Source of the DNA: Duganella qianjiadongensis
GTDB taxonomy: Bacteria; Pseudomonadota; Gammaproteobacteria; Burkholderiales; Burkholderiaceae_D
NCBI RefSeq assembly: GCF_009857915.1
Contig: NZ_WWCM01000012.1
Location: forward strand, 1-64,000
Direction: 5' to 3'
DNA length: 64,000 bases
The stretch's first letter is position 1. Each line of letters begins with the position of its first letter. This document shows positions 54,548 through 63,347 of this stretch, piece by piece. The notes below the pieces were generated by a model. That model was not told the DNA's origin. It saw only the letters and a list, made by a program, of their open reading frames with translations, and ran no database searches. Position numbers and translations under genes: made by a program.

Positions 54548-55039
54548 ATGAAACACACTGATTTTGGCAGCATGGCCTGTCCTATCGCCCGCAGTCTGGG
54601 CAAAGTAGGCGAATGGTGGAGCATCCTGATCCTGCGTGATGCTTTCTATGGCCTGACCCGTTTCGACGAATTCGAAAAAAGCCTGAAGATTGCGCCGAAT
54701 ATGCTGACGCGCCGTCTGTCGGGTCTGGTGGAAGGCGGGCTGATGGAGCGTCGCCAGTACAGCACCCGGCCGCCGCGCTTCGAATACATCCTGACCGAAA
54801 AAGGCCGTGCCTTCAAACCCGTGCTGCTGGCCTTTATTGCCTGGGGCAACGATCATCTGGCACCGGAAGGCGCCAGTCTGCTGGTGGTGAGCCGCGAAAC
54901 AGGCAAACCGGCCGATCAGGTGCTGGTCGATGCCAACAGCGGTCTGGCCATCAACGATGAAGATTATATGTTTGCGCCGGGCCCGGCCGCGACGGAAGGC
55001 ATGCGTAACCGCCTGATGGAAATTAGCAAAATGGCCTGA
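54548..55039 (+). CDS. HxlR-family transcriptional regulator
   Basis: A 163-residue winged-helix protein. The HxlR features are CPIARSLGKVGEWWSILILRDAFYG (with Cys at the start), FDEFEKSLKIAPNMLTRRLSGLVEGGLMERR, and FEYILTEKGRAFKPVL. Cys12 is the residue often redox- or aldehyde-sensitive in this family. The extra C-terminal ~45 residues are not typical of minimal HxlR proteins. AAGGAG precedes the ATG. The target gene is not evident; the downstream neighbour is separated by a strong terminator. Confidence 0.92.
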   Translation: MKHTDFGSMACPIARSLGKVGEWWSILILRDAFYGLTRFDEFEKSLKIAPNMLTRRLSGLVEGGLMERRQYSTRPPRFEYILTEKGRAFKPVLLAFIAWGNDHLAPEGASLLVVSRETGKPADQVLVDANSGLAINDEDYMFAPGPAATEGMRNRLMEISKMA

Positions 55040-55069
55040 ACCGGCAAGCTACACTTGTAGGGAAGTGAT

Positions 55070-55104
55070 GCGGCGCGACCCGGCAGGGAAGCGCCGCTTT
55101 TTTT
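55070..55104 (+). terminator. Rho-independent terminator after the HxlR gene
   Basis: GCGGCGC and GCGCCGC pair across a 14-base loop and are followed by seven T. Confidence 0.88.
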
Positions 55105-55226
55105 GCTCATCAGAAATGTTGCAGCTCCGTTGGCCGCGGCGAATTTGTGGAATAATGTGTAGCGCGCAAACCAGCGCAGCGGCGATGGTGCCCGACCGGG
55201 GCGCCCACAGTAAAGGAAAGCATTGA

Positions 55227-58088
55227 GTGAATCTGTTTGCGCGTGACGAGGAACTGGCGCAGTGGCAGGCCGCGCTGGCCGAGGCGCAAGGCGCCCAGCG
55301 CTGGCCTTTGCTGCAGCTGCTGGCCTGGCATCAGCGCCAGCGTGATACTCAGCAGGCGCGCCGGCTGTGCGCCGAACTGACTCCTTTGCTGGCGCTGCTG
55401 CCGGCACCGCAGGCGGCGCTGGCACGCTGCCGCGTGCTGCTGATCGACGCGGAAGCGGAGGCCCTGCATGGCCGTCTGAATGCAGCGCAGCTGCTGTGCC
55501 TGCAGGCAGCCAACCAGCTGGAACTGGCCACGGCCGAACTGCCGCGCGAAGCAGCGCTGGCACGCGCCGATATCGAATGGCTGCAGGCGTGGCTGGCCAA
55601 TGACCGTGGCGACAGCCATGCGGCCGATCAGGCATTGCAACGGGCTGCCCAGGCAGCCCGTAGTGCGGGCGATGCCGTGCGCATCGACGTGATCGACGCG
55701 GCTAGCGGCATCTGCGATACCTTCAGCGACTGGCAGGCCGCGCAACAGCGCTGGGGCCAGCGCTTCGGCACCGATCTGAGCGCAGTGGCGCCCATCGCGG
55801 CCGGCTGGATCAGCGACTTTTTCGGTACCTGCGCCTTCCAGCGCAGCGAATACGGGCGCGCCATCGGCCACCTGATGCTGAGTTTCGAATCGGCGCTGGC
55901 CAGCGGCCAGCTGCGCCGCGCCATCATCATCGCCACCAATATCGGTAATGGCTTTACCAGCCTGAATGCGCATGAGGCGGCACTCGACTGGATGCAGCGC
56001 GGGCTGGATCTGGCGCGGCCTACCGGCTGGCCGCTGAGCATAGGCATGTGTCTGATGCAGACGGCCGAAACGCTGCGCCAGCTGGGCCAGCGCGAAGCGG
56101 CGCATACACTGCTGCGCGAAGCGCTGCACACGCTGCAGCCTTTGTCCGGCTCGCGTGCGTATGCGGTGGCGCTCGAATATCAGGGCGATCTGGCACTGGA
56201 TCTGGGCCATTACGAAGCGGCACTGGACAGCTTTACCCAGCTCGCTGCCCGTGGCGATGCGCTGCGCCAGTCGGACTTCCGCAGCAGTGCGCGGCGCGGC
56301 CAGGCCCATGCCCTGTCCCATCTGGGGCGGGCCGATGAAGCGCTGGCAGCGGCGCAGACAGCGCTGCAGCTGGCGCGCGAACATGTGGATGCGTCGGCCC
56401 AGATTGCAGCGCTCAATGTGCTGGCCGATATCCACGCCCAGCATGCGCTGCCGCCGCCGCAGACCATGCAGGCGGCCAGCCCTGTGCTGCACTATCTGCT
56501 GCTGGCGCTGGAAGTGGCCGGCACCATCGACGGCTACACCGTTTCCGGCGCGCTGCTCGATGCGATTGCGCGCGAATACGCGGCTGTGGGCAATTACGAG
56601 CGCGCCTATGCGATTTCGCTGCAGGCCGGTGCCGCGCGTGATCAGATCCACAGCCAGCAGGCCACCAACCGCGCCATCGCCATGCAGGTGCAGTACCAGA
56701 CCGAACGGGCGCAGACGGAAGGCGAGCACCATCGCCAGCTGGCCGCCGCCGAGGCAGAACGCGCCGAAGTGCTGCAGCAGACCAGTGCCACGCTGACCCA
56801 CCTGAGCGCGATCGGGCAGGAGATCACCGCCCACCTCGATGCGGCGGCCGTGTTCCGCGCGCTGGACCGGCACGTTCACGGCCTGCTCGACGCTACCCAT
56901 TTTTCCATCTTCCTGCTCGATGCCGACGGCGACTGGCTGACTTGCGCCTTCGGTACGGAAGCGGGCAATCAGGTGCCCGCCGTGCGCGTGGCCCTGTCCG
57001 ACCCGCAGGCCAATACGGCGCGCTGCGTGCGCGAACGGCGCGAAATACTGGTGGAACTGGGCGCCGCCGATCTGACGCCGAACCTGATTCCGGGCACGCT
57101 GCCGACCCAGAGCCTGCTGTTTGCGCCGCTGCATGTGGGCGAGCGTATGCTGGGCGTGATGACGGTGCAGTCGCTGCAGGCCAGTGCCTACGGCGAACGC
57201 GAACGGCTGATCTTCCGCACCCTGTGTGCCTATGGCGCCATTGCGCTCGATAACGCCAGCGCCTACCGGCAGGTGGCGGCGACGCTGAAGGCGCTGAGTG
57301 CGACGCAGGAGCAGCTGCTGGAAAAGAATCTGGAACTGGAGCGGGCCTACAAGGCGCTGGAAGAAGTCAGCCTGACCGACCAGCTGACGGGGCTGCGCAA
57401 CCGCCGTTTCTTCCTGCAGAATGTGGATGCCGATGTGGCGCTCAGCCTGCGCGCGCACGACGCCGGTCAGCACCGCGAACTGACCATCTGCGATCTGACG
57501 GCGGCCAAGGATCTGGTGTTCTTCATGGTCGACATCGACCACTTCAAGCAAGTCAACGACCGTTACGGCCACGCAGCGGGCGATTCGATACTGGTGCAGA
57601 TGCGCGAGCGCCTGCGCGAAGTGTTCCGCGAATCCGATTATGTGATTCGCTGGGGCGGCGAAGAGTTTCTGGTGCTGGCGCGCGCTACCCACCGCGAGGA
57701 AGCCCACGTGGTGGCCGAGCGCATGCGCCGTGCCGTGGCCGAACGCGAATTCATACTGCCTGATGGCGCCACGCTGGCGAAAACCTGCTCGATCGGGTTC
57801 GCCTGCTTCCCCTTCATGCCGGAGCAGCCGCGATTGCTGTCGTGGTCGCAGGTGGTGGAACTGGCCGATCAGGGCCTGTACATCGCCAAGCGTTCGGGAC
57901 GCAATGCGTGGGCGGCACTGTACAGCACGGCCGCCACCCGCAGCGAAGGCGTGTTCCCGCGCCTGATGCAGCAGCTGGAGCAGGCTGTCACGGCGGGCGA
58001 AGTGCGGCTGGTGACGAATCTGGCCGGCCCGCTGAATCTGGTTGGCGAGCGCCGCCGCACCGGTCTGTCGAGCGATCTGGAAACCTGA
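55227..58088 (+). CDS. Diguanylate cyclase with TPR-like and GAF domains
   Basis: A 953-residue cytoplasmic protein. Residues ~1-470 are a helical TPR-like array (for example YAVALEYQGDLALDLGHYEAALDSF, HALSHLGRADEALAAAQTALQLA). A coiled coil follows (~475-530), then a GAF domain (~540-695, ATHFSIFLLDADGDWLTCAF) and a second coiled coil. The GGDEF domain begins SLTDQLTGLRNRRFFL. The active site is GGEEF with the inhibitory RESD five residues upstream. The start is GTG at 55227. TPR-GAF-GGDEF proteins are thought to join partner binding to c-di-GMP synthesis. The input signal is unknown. Confidence 0.92.
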   Translation: MNLFARDEELAQWQAALAEAQGAQRWPLLQLLAWHQRQRDTQQARRLCAELTPLLALLPAPQAALARCRVLLIDAEAEALHGRLNAAQLLCLQAANQLELATAELPREAALARADIEWLQAWLANDRGDSHAADQALQRAAQAARSAGDAVRIDVIDAASGICDTFSDWQAAQQRWGQRFGTDLSAVAPIAAGWISDFFGTCAFQRSEYGRAIGHLMLSFESALASGQLRRAIIIATNIGNGFTSLNAHEAALDWMQRGLDLARPTGWPLSIGMCLMQTAETLRQLGQREAAHTLLREALHTLQPLSGSRAYAVALEYQGDLALDLGHYEAALDSFTQLAARGDALRQSDFRSSARRGQAHALSHLGRADEALAAAQTALQLAREHVDASAQIAALNVLADIHAQHALPPPQTMQAASPVLHYLLLALEVAGTIDGYTVSGALLDAIAREYAAVGNYERAYAISLQAGAARDQIHSQQATNRAIAMQVQYQTERAQTEGEHHRQLAAAEAERAEVLQQTSATLTHLSAIGQEITAHLDAAAVFRALDRHVHGLLDATHFSIFLLDADGDWLTCAFGTEAGNQVPAVRVALSDPQANTARCVRERREILVELGAADLTPNLIPGTLPTQSLLFAPLHVGERMLGVMTVQSLQASAYGERERLIFRTLCAYGAIALDNASAYRQVAATLKALSATQEQLLEKNLELERAYKALEEVSLTDQLTGLRNRRFFLQNVDADVALSLRAHDAGQHRELTICDLTAAKDLVFFMVDIDHFKQVNDRYGHAAGDSILVQMRERLREVFRESDYVIRWGGEEFLVLARATHREEAHVVAERMRRAVAEREFILPDGATLAKTCSIGFACFPFMPEQPRLLSWSQVVELADQGLYIAKRSGRNAWAALYSTAATRSEGVFPRLMQQLEQAVTAGEVRLVTNLAGPLNLVGERRRTGLSSDLET

Positions 58089-58138
58089 GCGGACTGCCGC
58101 TACACGCACTCTGCAAAACCCGAATTACCTACTTCATC

Positions 58139-58702
58139 ATGACTACATCCCTTACCCGCTGCCGCTGGGCCAATCCGGCCAATCCCCTGTATCTGGCCTA
58201 TCACGACGAGGAATGGGGCGTGCCCTGTCACGACGAGCGGCGCCTGTTCGAAATGCTGAATCTGGAGGGCGCGCAGGCTGGCCTGAGCTGGGAAACCATA
58301 CTCAATAAGCGCGCCAGCTACCGTGTCGCGTTCGACGATTGGGACGCGGAGAAAATCGCCGCCTATGATGCCGACAAGGTGGCGCAGCTGCTGGCCAATC
58401 CCGGCATCGTGCGCAACCGCCTGAAAGTAGCGGCAGCCATCACCAATGCGCAGGCCTATCTGCGCCTGCGCGCCAGCGGCACCACACTCGATGCATGGTT
58501 GTGGGCCTATGTGGGCGGCCAGCCGCTGGGGCCGGAGCCGGGAGCACGTCCCGCCAGGACGGCGCTGTCGGACCGGATATCCAAAGACCTGGGCAAGCTT
58601 GGGTTCAAATTTGTCGGCTCCACCATCGTGTACGCCTACATGCAGGGCATAGGCATGGTGAACGACCATGATCCGGCCTGTTTCTGCCGCCACCAGCCAT
58701 GA
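58139..58702 (+). CDS. tag: DNA-3-methyladenine glycosylase I
   Basis: Tag removes 3-methyladenine from alkylated DNA. The 187-residue protein starts with RCRWANPANPLYLAYHDEEWGVP and has LNLEGAQAGLSWETILNKR with the key Glu/Trp, then LGFKFVGSTIVYAYMQGIGMVNDH. Zn ligands are the N-terminal Cys (RCRW) and the C-terminal CFCRH. ATG 58139 is the true start; the frame runs open into the preceding gene. Its stop overlaps the mnmC start (ATGA). Confidence 0.96.
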   Translation: MTTSLTRCRWANPANPLYLAYHDEEWGVPCHDERRLFEMLNLEGAQAGLSWETILNKRASYRVAFDDWDAEKIAAYDADKVAQLLANPGIVRNRLKVAAAITNAQAYLRLRASGTTLDAWLWAYVGGQPLGPEPGARPARTALSDRISKDLGKLGFKFVGSTIVYAYMQGIGMVNDHDPACFCRHQP

Positions 58703-60393
58703 GTGCCGTCACTATGACTGCAGACCGTCAGGTCATCCTCGATACCGACTTCGAAGACGGTGCACGCTTCATGGCCGCATGGCGCGCGCTGGCGTCGCAG
58801 CAATCGCTGTTCTATCTGGCCGTCACCGCGCGGGTAGCACCGGCCAGCAGCATTGCCGATGCACAGCTGCGCGCCCTGTGGCCGCTGGATTTGCCGGGCT
58901 TTCACCGTATCGTGCTCGATGACGGGCGGGTTACGCTCGATCTGCTGGTCGGTGCGATCGGGCAGGTGCTGCCGGAAATCGAAGCGCGGGTCGACCGGAT
59001 CTATCTGCGCGGCGCACTGGCGCCCACGCTGGCACGCCCGCTGGCGCGGCTGGCCAGGCCCGAAGCCGAACTGCTGGCCGATGCGCCCGACCAAGCGCTG
59101 AAGCTGGCGCTGCGCAAGCAGGGCTTTGTCGAGCAGGCGGGCAGTGCCGCCTATCGGGCGCTGTATCAGAGCCGCAAGCCGCGCCTGCCCGCACCGCCTA
59201 TGCCCGCGCTACGCCAGGCCATCGTCATCGGTGCAGGCATTGCCGGCGCATCGGCCTGCCATCGTCTGTGTGCGGCAGGCTGGCAGGTGACGCTGATCGA
59301 ACGCCATGGCGCACCGGGGCAGGAGGCGTCGGGTAATGTGGCAGGCATCTTCATGCCGCTGCTATCCAAGGACGACAATATTCCCACCCGCCTGACTCGC
59401 GCCGCGTTTCTGTTCGGCTTGCGCGAGTGGCAGCGTCTGGGCGGCGTCGGCAGCGTCTTTGAAGGCGCCAGCTGCGGCGTGCTGCAGCTGGCGCGCGATG
59501 CCGATCACGCGCAGGTGCAGCAGGATGTGGTGGCAACATGGAACTACCCGCAGCAATACGTGCGCTGGCTGGATGCTGAAGCGGCAGGTGCCTTGCTGGG
59601 CGGGCCCACGCCACATGGTGGCTGGCTGTTCGGACAGGGCGGCTGGGCCCGTCCCGCCTCGCTGTGTGCAGCCCTGCTGGCGGCCTGCGGCACGCGGCTA
59701 GAGCAGCGCTTCCACCAGGAGGCGCTGCGCCTGCAGCGTCAGGGCGAGCACTGGCAGGTGTTTGATGCAGGCGGCGCTTTGCTGGCCGAGGCGCCTACGG
59801 TGATACTGGCCAATGGTGCCGGCGCAGTCGATATCGCGCAGGCGGCGCAGCTGCCGCTGGCGCGGCTGCGCGGACAGGTAACCCATCTGGCGCAGGAGCT
59901 GGGGCCGCGTCTGTCGCTGGCAGTGTGCCGCGAAGCCTATGTGACGCCACCCAATCAGGGCGTGATCTGCGCTGGCGCTACCTATAGCAGCGATGACGAG
60001 AAGGACTTGCGTGCCAGCTGCCAGCAGGAGAATCTGGCCCGTCTGGCCGAAATTATTCCGGGCGAAGCGGTAGCGGCGCTGGCTGCCAGCGCACCGCTGG
60101 CGGGACGGGTGGGCTTCCGCTGCGCGGCGCCGGACCGGCTGCCGCTGGTGGGACCGCTGCCGGACTACGGCAGCAGCGGGCGGATCGAAAGACTGCGCGA
60201 TATGCCGGTGCATGCCGGCCTATATAGTCTGCTCGGCTATGCTTCGCGCGGCATCATCTGGTCCACCCTGATGGCGGAGCTGCTGGTGTCGCAACTGGAG
60301 CAGCGTCCCCTGCCGCTGGAAAGTACACTGGTCGATGCGCTGGTGCCGGGGCGCTTCATGCTCAAGCAGCGCCGCCGCGCGCCGCAGGCATAG
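58699..60393 (+). CDS. mnmC: MnmC homologue: intact FAD oxidoreductase, degenerate methyltransferase half
   Basis: MnmC modifies the wobble uridine of certain tRNAs: the FAD domain removes the carboxymethyl group and the methyltransferase domain adds a methyl. In this 564-residue protein the FAD half (~170-550) is clear: AIVIGAGIAGASACHRLCAAGWQVTLIE, ASGNVAGIFMPLLSKDDN, and the C-terminal VGFRCAAPDRLPLVGP. The N-terminal ~165 residues align to the methyltransferase by LPGFHRIVLDDGRVTLDLLVG. However, the SAM-binding glycine motif of E. coli MnmC (GFGTGLNF) is missing and the DGFAPAKNP motif reads LRGALAPTLARP. The methylation step is therefore probably lost here. It overlaps tag. Confidence 0.85.
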   Translation: MSAVTMTADRQVILDTDFEDGARFMAAWRALASQQSLFYLAVTARVAPASSIADAQLRALWPLDLPGFHRIVLDDGRVTLDLLVGAIGQVLPEIEARVDRIYLRGALAPTLARPLARLARPEAELLADAPDQALKLALRKQGFVEQAGSAAYRALYQSRKPRLPAPPMPALRQAIVIGAGIAGASACHRLCAAGWQVTLIERHGAPGQEASGNVAGIFMPLLSKDDNIPTRLTRAAFLFGLREWQRLGGVGSVFEGASCGVLQLARDADHAQVQQDVVATWNYPQQYVRWLDAEAAGALLGGPTPHGGWLFGQGGWARPASLCAALLAACGTRLEQRFHQEALRLQRQGEHWQVFDAGGALLAEAPTVILANGAGAVDIAQAAQLPLARLRGQVTHLAQELGPRLSLAVCREAYVTPPNQGVICAGATYSSDDEKDLRASCQQENLARLAEIIPGEAVAALAASAPLAGRVGFRCAAPDRLPLVGPLPDYGSSGRIERLRDMPVHAGLYSLLGYASRGIIWSTLMAELLVSQLEQRPLPLESTLVDALVPGRFMLKQRRRAPQA

Positions 60394-60520
60394 GCGCAGC
60401 GGGCGTTGCGCGGCTGCCTGCGCGGTGCTGGTGGCCGCAAAGCCGAGCAGCTATAATCAGAGAGCTGGCTACGGCCATGATTTTTTTCCTTGTACCGCGC
60501 CGTCCATGGAGGCACTGACG

Positions 60521-61267
60521 ATGGATGAACACGAAGCGTCGCAGTATCAGGGTTCGCCGGAACTGTATATGTTTCTGGCTTCCACTGCGCATGACATGAA
60601 AAACTCCATCAGCGTCCTCAGTGGCACGCTGGAGAATCTGCTGGCCGGCGCCATGGCCAGCGGCGCTGGCACCGCCGGCGAGGAAAGCCATCCTGATTAC
60701 ACCCAGCTGGGGCAGATGCTGTACCAGACCCGGCGCCTTAACGACAACCTGATGCAGCTGCTGGCGCTGTACAAGGATGTGGGCAAACCCGGCTACCCGT
60801 TCGAGCCGGTGGCCAACAGCATGGAAGAACTGGTGCAGCAGGTGGCCAGCCAGGCCCGTATCCTGCTGCAGTCGCGCGGCATCACGCTGGAACTGGATTA
60901 CCCCGAAAATGCACTGTGGACGCTGGATGAAGATCTGATCATCGGCGTGCTGGTACACGCTATCAATAACGCCATCCGCTACACGCGCGACCGGCTGCGG
61001 CTGGCCATCTGCATCGACGGCGACTATCTCGAAATCCGTGTGGAAGATAACGGCACCGGCTTCCCTGCCGTGATGCTGGAAGCGGGGACAAGCGCCATGA
61101 AGAACCATCACGGTGCCGTCAACTTCCTCAACAACAGCAGTGGCCTGGGCCTGTATTTTTCCAGTGAGGTGGCGAAGATGCATGTGCACCGGCAGCGCCA
61201 CGGCAGCATAGCGCTGGAAAATGGCGGCACACTGGGCGGCGGCTGCTTCGTACTACGACTGCCATGA
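60521..61267 (+). CDS. Soluble sensor histidine kinase
   Basis: A 248-residue histidine kinase with no membrane segment. The H-box is FLASTAHDMKNSISVL at ~residue 25. The HATPase domain has the N-box HAINNAIRYT, the G1 box DNGTGFP and the G2 box GLGLYFS, with a final GGCFVLRLP. ATG 60521 is chosen because GGAGG lies eight bases upstream; an in-frame ATG at 60506 overlaps that site. Its stop overlaps the next gene (ATGA), a REC-TPR regulator that is its likely partner. No sensor domain lies before the H-box, so the signal may come through a partner protein. Confidence 0.9.
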   Translation: MDEHEASQYQGSPELYMFLASTAHDMKNSISVLSGTLENLLAGAMASGAGTAGEESHPDYTQLGQMLYQTRRLNDNLMQLLALYKDVGKPGYPFEPVANSMEELVQQVASQARILLQSRGITLELDYPENALWTLDEDLIIGVLVHAINNAIRYTRDRLRLAICIDGDYLEIRVEDNGTGFPAVMLEAGTSAMKNHHGAVNFLNNSSGLGLYFSSEVAKMHVHRQRHGSIALENGGTLGGGCFVLRLP

Positions 61268-62964
61268 CGACCCATCAACTGCTAGCCACCAATGATGTGG
61301 ACTGGGCGGACAAGCGCTATCTGCTGGTGGACGATTTCGTCGGTATCCGCCAGCTGCTGCGCGAATCCCTGCGCAACCTCGGCGCCAAGCAGATCGATCA
61401 GGCGGCCAGCGGCGGCGAGGCCATGGTCCTGCTGGGCAAGCACCGCTATGACGTGGTGCTGTGCGATTACAACCTTGGCGACGGCAAGAATGGCCAGCAG
61501 GTGCTGGAGGAAGCGCGTCTGCGTAATCTGCTGATGCCGAGCAGCGTGTGGCTGATGGTATCGGCCGAGAAAAGTGTGGAATCGGTGATGGGCGCAGCCG
61601 AACACCAGCCCGATGCCTACGTCATCAAGCCGATTACTGAAGGCGTGCTGCTGACCCGTCTGAACCGGGTCTGGAACAAGAAGCAGATTTTCAAGGAAAT
61701 CGACCACGCCTATGCCGACAAGGATTTCCTGCGTGCGGCCAGACTGTGCGATGAGCAGATTGCCAGCAACCCGCTGCATGAAATCGAACTGCTGCGCATG
61801 AAGGCCACGCTGCTGCTGAAAAGCGGCGAGCCGGAAAAGGCGCGCCGCGTCTATGAAAAGGTGCTGGAAGAGCGCGACTACAACTGGGCGCGCTGCGGAC
61901 TGGCCAAGATCATGATGAATAACGGCGAGGTAGCGGCCTCGCAGGCCATGTTCCAGTCGGTGATGACGGCCAACCGTTTCTATATCGATGCCTACGACCA
62001 GCTGGCCGCTTCCTATCTGCTGCAGGGGAATACGGAAGAAGCGTTTAATGTGCTGGAAAAAGCCACCAAGCTGTCGCCCAATTCGGTGCTGCGGCAGGTG
62101 AACTACGGCAATAGCGCGCTCAAACTGGGCAATATTCCCGTGGCCGAAAAGGCCTTCCGCAAATGTATCTACATCGGCGAGTACTCGGTGCGCAAGACGC
62201 CGGAGGCCTTTTTCGGGCTGGCCCGCGTGTGCGGGCAGAAGAACGATATCAAGGAAGCCCAGCGCCTGCTCAACGCTGCCATCCACCAGTTCGGCGGCGA
62301 TCAGGTGATCCTGCGCGCCAAGATTACCGAAGGGCTGGTGTATCACGAGAGCGGCGACTACCGGCGTGCCCGCAAGTCGGGCGAAGAGCTGGAGGCCATG
62401 CTGGCCGATGAAAACAAGCAGCGCCCCGGTACGGAAACCTGCATGGAAATGGCGTCGCTGCTGTTTGCCGTGGGGGTGAAGGAGGCTGGCACTTCGCTGC
62501 TGTGTTTTGTCGCCCGCAATAACCACGACAACCTGCCCTTGCTCGATCAGGTGCAGGCCATCTTCGACAAGGCGCGCCTGAGCGAAGAGGGCGCCGAACA
62601 TATCAAGACGGCGCGCAAGGAAGCCACCGATATGATGAATACCGGCGTGCTGCTGTGGAAGACCGGCAAGCTGGAAGAGGCGGTGGAGTGGATGCGGGTG
62701 GCGCGCAAGGCGCTGCCGAACAATTTGCGCATACTGTTCAATGCAGCGCAGATTCTGATCTCGTTCATGCAGCAGAATGGACACGACGCGGCACTGGCAG
62801 ATGAAGCGGTGGCAGTGCTGATGCATGTGGATACGCTGGCGCCGGGCCAGCAGCGCTTTGCCCAGCTGATGGAGCAGCTAACCCAGCTGGCGCCCATGCA
62901 GGGCGTGGTGGCGGCCGCCGCAGCGAGCGAATTCGAGGCGGAAAACGGCCCTGTGCCGGAATGA
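61264..62964 (+). CDS. Response regulator with TPR-repeat output
   Basis: A 566-residue protein. The REC domain at ~15-135 has YLLVDDFVG, the phosphoacceptor Asp in VVLCDYNLGDG, Ser in LMVSAEKS, and Lys in AYVIKPI. The rest (~140-545) is TPR-like repeats (for example LLKSGEPEKARRVYEKVLEERDYNWARCGLAKIMM and LQGNTEEAFNVLEKATKLSP). There is no DNA-binding or enzymatic domain, so output must be by protein-protein contact. It overlaps the kinase gene by four bases. REC-TPR proteins exist in several gammaproteobacteria and betaproteobacteria, with few characterised. Confidence 0.92.
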   Translation: MTTHQLLATNDVDWADKRYLLVDDFVGIRQLLRESLRNLGAKQIDQAASGGEAMVLLGKHRYDVVLCDYNLGDGKNGQQVLEEARLRNLLMPSSVWLMVSAEKSVESVMGAAEHQPDAYVIKPITEGVLLTRLNRVWNKKQIFKEIDHAYADKDFLRAARLCDEQIASNPLHEIELLRMKATLLLKSGEPEKARRVYEKVLEERDYNWARCGLAKIMMNNGEVAASQAMFQSVMTANRFYIDAYDQLAASYLLQGNTEEAFNVLEKATKLSPNSVLRQVNYGNSALKLGNIPVAEKAFRKCIYIGEYSVRKTPEAFFGLARVCGQKNDIKEAQRLLNAAIHQFGGDQVILRAKITEGLVYHESGDYRRARKSGEELEAMLADENKQRPGTETCMEMASLLFAVGVKEAGTSLLCFVARNNHDNLPLLDQVQAIFDKARLSEEGAEHIKTARKEATDMMNTGVLLWKTGKLEEAVEWMRVARKALPNNLRILFNAAQILISFMQQNGHDAALADEAVAVLMHVDTLAPGQQRFAQLMEQLTQLAPMQGVVAAAAASEFEAENGPVPE

Positions 62965-63093
62965 CGGTGGCGCGCAACAGCGGCACCGCCACGCTTGTCC
63001 GCCGCAGTTCAAATGATTACACTGAAATGCGCTGTACCCGGGTTGGCGGCTTGATTTGCTATCAATATTGAGAGCATATAAAGGGCATGAGCT

Positions 63094-63309
63094 ATGCGCG
63101 ATATCGCTAGGGAAGTCTATTCGAAAATGAAAGTCGGCAGCGTGGCGTGGATACGCCCCGTCACTGCCAAGGGTGATACGCTGGAGACGTTCCAGAGCGC
63201 CCACTCCGGCGCGCAGGCGCTGGAACAGGAAGGCCTGATCGATATCGAAAAAGTGCAGCGTCAGGCCGATGGCCTGATCGACGCGATCCGCATACAGCGG
63301 CTGGCCTGA
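63094..63309 (+). CDS. Small protein of unknown function
   Basis: A 71-residue acidic/basic mixed protein with no membrane segment or Cys. The first half (REVYSKMKVGSVAWIRPVTAKGDTLETFQSAHSGAQALEQEG) could be beta/alpha, and the end (KVQRQADGLIDAIRIQRL) is helical. AAAGGG lies about nine bases before the ATG. TATAAA at 63077-63082 would make an unusually short leader if it is a -10. I do not recognise a family. It lies between the REC-TPR gene and the convergent PhaM-like gene. Confidence 0.5.
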   Translation: MRDIAREVYSKMKVGSVAWIRPVTAKGDTLETFQSAHSGAQALEQEGLIDIEKVQRQADGLIDAIRIQRLA

Positions 63310-63347
63310 ATCTGCTCCAGGCCAGACTGTGCTGCCGAAGCCACAGA

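Noticed and set aside
55110..58109. Nearly 1000-codon open frame on the minus strand opposite the TPR-GAF-GGDEF gene
   Set aside because: Same cause: high G+C and periodic codon use. The translation is Arg/Gln/His-rich and shows no domain, while the plus strand encodes a clear GGDEF protein.
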